This document shows positions 5,439-5,853 of a stretch of 5,853 bases of DNA, piece after piece. The notes below the pieces were generated by a model. The model saw nothing but the letters and a program-made list of their open reading frames with translations, was not told where the DNA came from and ran no database searches. The DNA lies in NCBI GenBank assembly GCA_947246775.1, contig CAMXTM010000141.1, forward strand, positions 1-5,853. Direction: 5' to 3'. The DNA comes from an uncultured Clostridium sp. (GTDB taxonomy: Bacteria; Bacillota; Clostridia; Lachnospirales; Anaerotignaceae). The translations under genes were made by a program, and so were the position numbers. Numbering within the stretch: the stretch's first letter is position 1; each line of letters begins with the position of its first letter.

Positions 5439-5853
5439 ATTGCTCGTTTTTATACTGTTGACGAAAAACATTTTCTTCAATAAAATAAATAGAATCAAAA
5501 ATACCAAATAGCCAATATTCCAAAGTTTCTACAACTTCCTTTTTCTTTCTGGAGCAAAATTGTAGTAAAGGAAATTCCCAATCATTATCTAATATTGCCA
5601 CCAGACGGAATTGCCCAGAGGGGTCACTATCTGGATACCAACCTAAATCAATTATCACTTGTTGCTGTTGTACTTTTTTGTTTATCTTGCGTGAAAAATG
5701 CTTACTTATTTGAAAAATATCTTGTACAAATACAGTCAGCCATTTGTCCTCACTTGAGTCTGGATTTAATTCTTCTGGCTCAATATCTATAAAAGCATTA
5801 AAATCAATTACCCAACCGCTCGGAATCCTTAAGGGCTGAACATTTTCCCAGTA
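5437..5853 (-). CDS. Unrecognised small acidic protein, N-terminus beyond the right edge
   Basis: The minus-strand frame is open from the window edge (5853) to TAA at 5439-5437, giving 138 residues with no stop. It begins YWENVQPLRIPSGWVIDFNA and ends VFRQQYKNEQ. A GTG at 5658-5656 could be taken for a start, but the frame continues through 65 upstream codons of protein-like composition, so that is not the true start. The chain is acidic overall, rich in Trp, Phe and Asp, and has no membrane segment. Central stretches are DKWLTVFVQDIFQ, then IDLGWYPDSDPSGQFRL, then WEFPLLQFCSRKKKEVVE before a helical tail. This looks like a small compact cytoplasmic protein, faintly like the immunity proteins of polymorphic toxin systems. 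That is only an impression and no family is assigned. From the pattern of such proteins, probably only a few residues are missing at the N-terminus. It is convergent with pncB and ends inside the shared terminator. Confidence 0.75.
   Translation of the reverse strand, partial: YWENVQPLRIPSGWVIDFNAFIDIEPEELNPDSSEDKWLTVFVQDIFQISKHFSRKINKKVQQQQVIIDLGWYPDSDPSGQFRLVAILDNDWEFPLLQFCSRKKKEVVETLEYWLFGIFDSIYFIEENVFRQQYKNEQ

Noticed and set aside
5437..5658. A 73-residue minus-strand protein starting at the GTG of 5658
   Set aside because: The same frame continues without a stop to 5853 with protein-like sequence, so the GTG is an internal valine codon.
5595..5792. A plus-strand open frame of 65 codons
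   Set aside because: It is antisense to the better supported minus-strand frame that stays open to the window edge, and has no ribosome binding site.
1..5853. CRISPR arrays, tRNA or rRNA genes, insertion sequences, phage genes
   Set aside because: I looked for spaced direct repeats, cloverleaf-like segments and transposase-like frames and saw none.

Overview
The window looks like ordinary chromosome of a low-GC Firmicute, most likely a clostridial (possibly Lachnospiraceae-type) anaerobe. This is inferred from the AT-rich base use, strong AGGAGG-type ribosome binding sites, sigma-A-type promoters, a tRNA-sensing T-box leader in front of an aminoacyl-tRNA synthetase gene, and intrinsic terminators behind the genes. 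There is no 16S sequence or other decisive taxonomic marker, so the placement is provisional.

Layout: a minus-strand gene of which only the first 43 codons are visible lies at 1-131. It encodes an unrecognised, probably membrane-anchored protein. An intrinsic terminator (155-190) separates it from ileS (200-3313, minus), a full-length isoleucyl-tRNA synthetase of the long bacterial type. From 3314 to about 3787 lies the ileS control region. It holds a near-consensus promoter, a T-box leader with an AUC specifier and a UGGU acceptor-pairing bulge, and its terminator. After the terminator come about 155 bases containing two abutting perfect palindromes and a possible second promoter. Divergent from this, pncB (3947-5401, plus) encodes nicotinate phosphoribosyltransferase. 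It has its own promoter and an inverted repeat in its 5' untranslated region. A perfect 14-bp hairpin at 5406-5438 ends pncB and also overlaps the stop codon of a convergent minus-strand gene (5437-5853), whose first codons lie beyond the right edge.

Function: the two complete genes are housekeeping genes, charging of tRNA-Ile and salvage of niacin into NAD. They share only the intergenic region and are not obviously linked. The T-box should raise ileS expression when uncharged tRNA-Ile accumulates. I see no phage, transposase, CRISPR, tRNA or rRNA gene. I do not see a clearly new biological system. The most interesting parts are the ileS leader and the unrecognised protein at the right edge.
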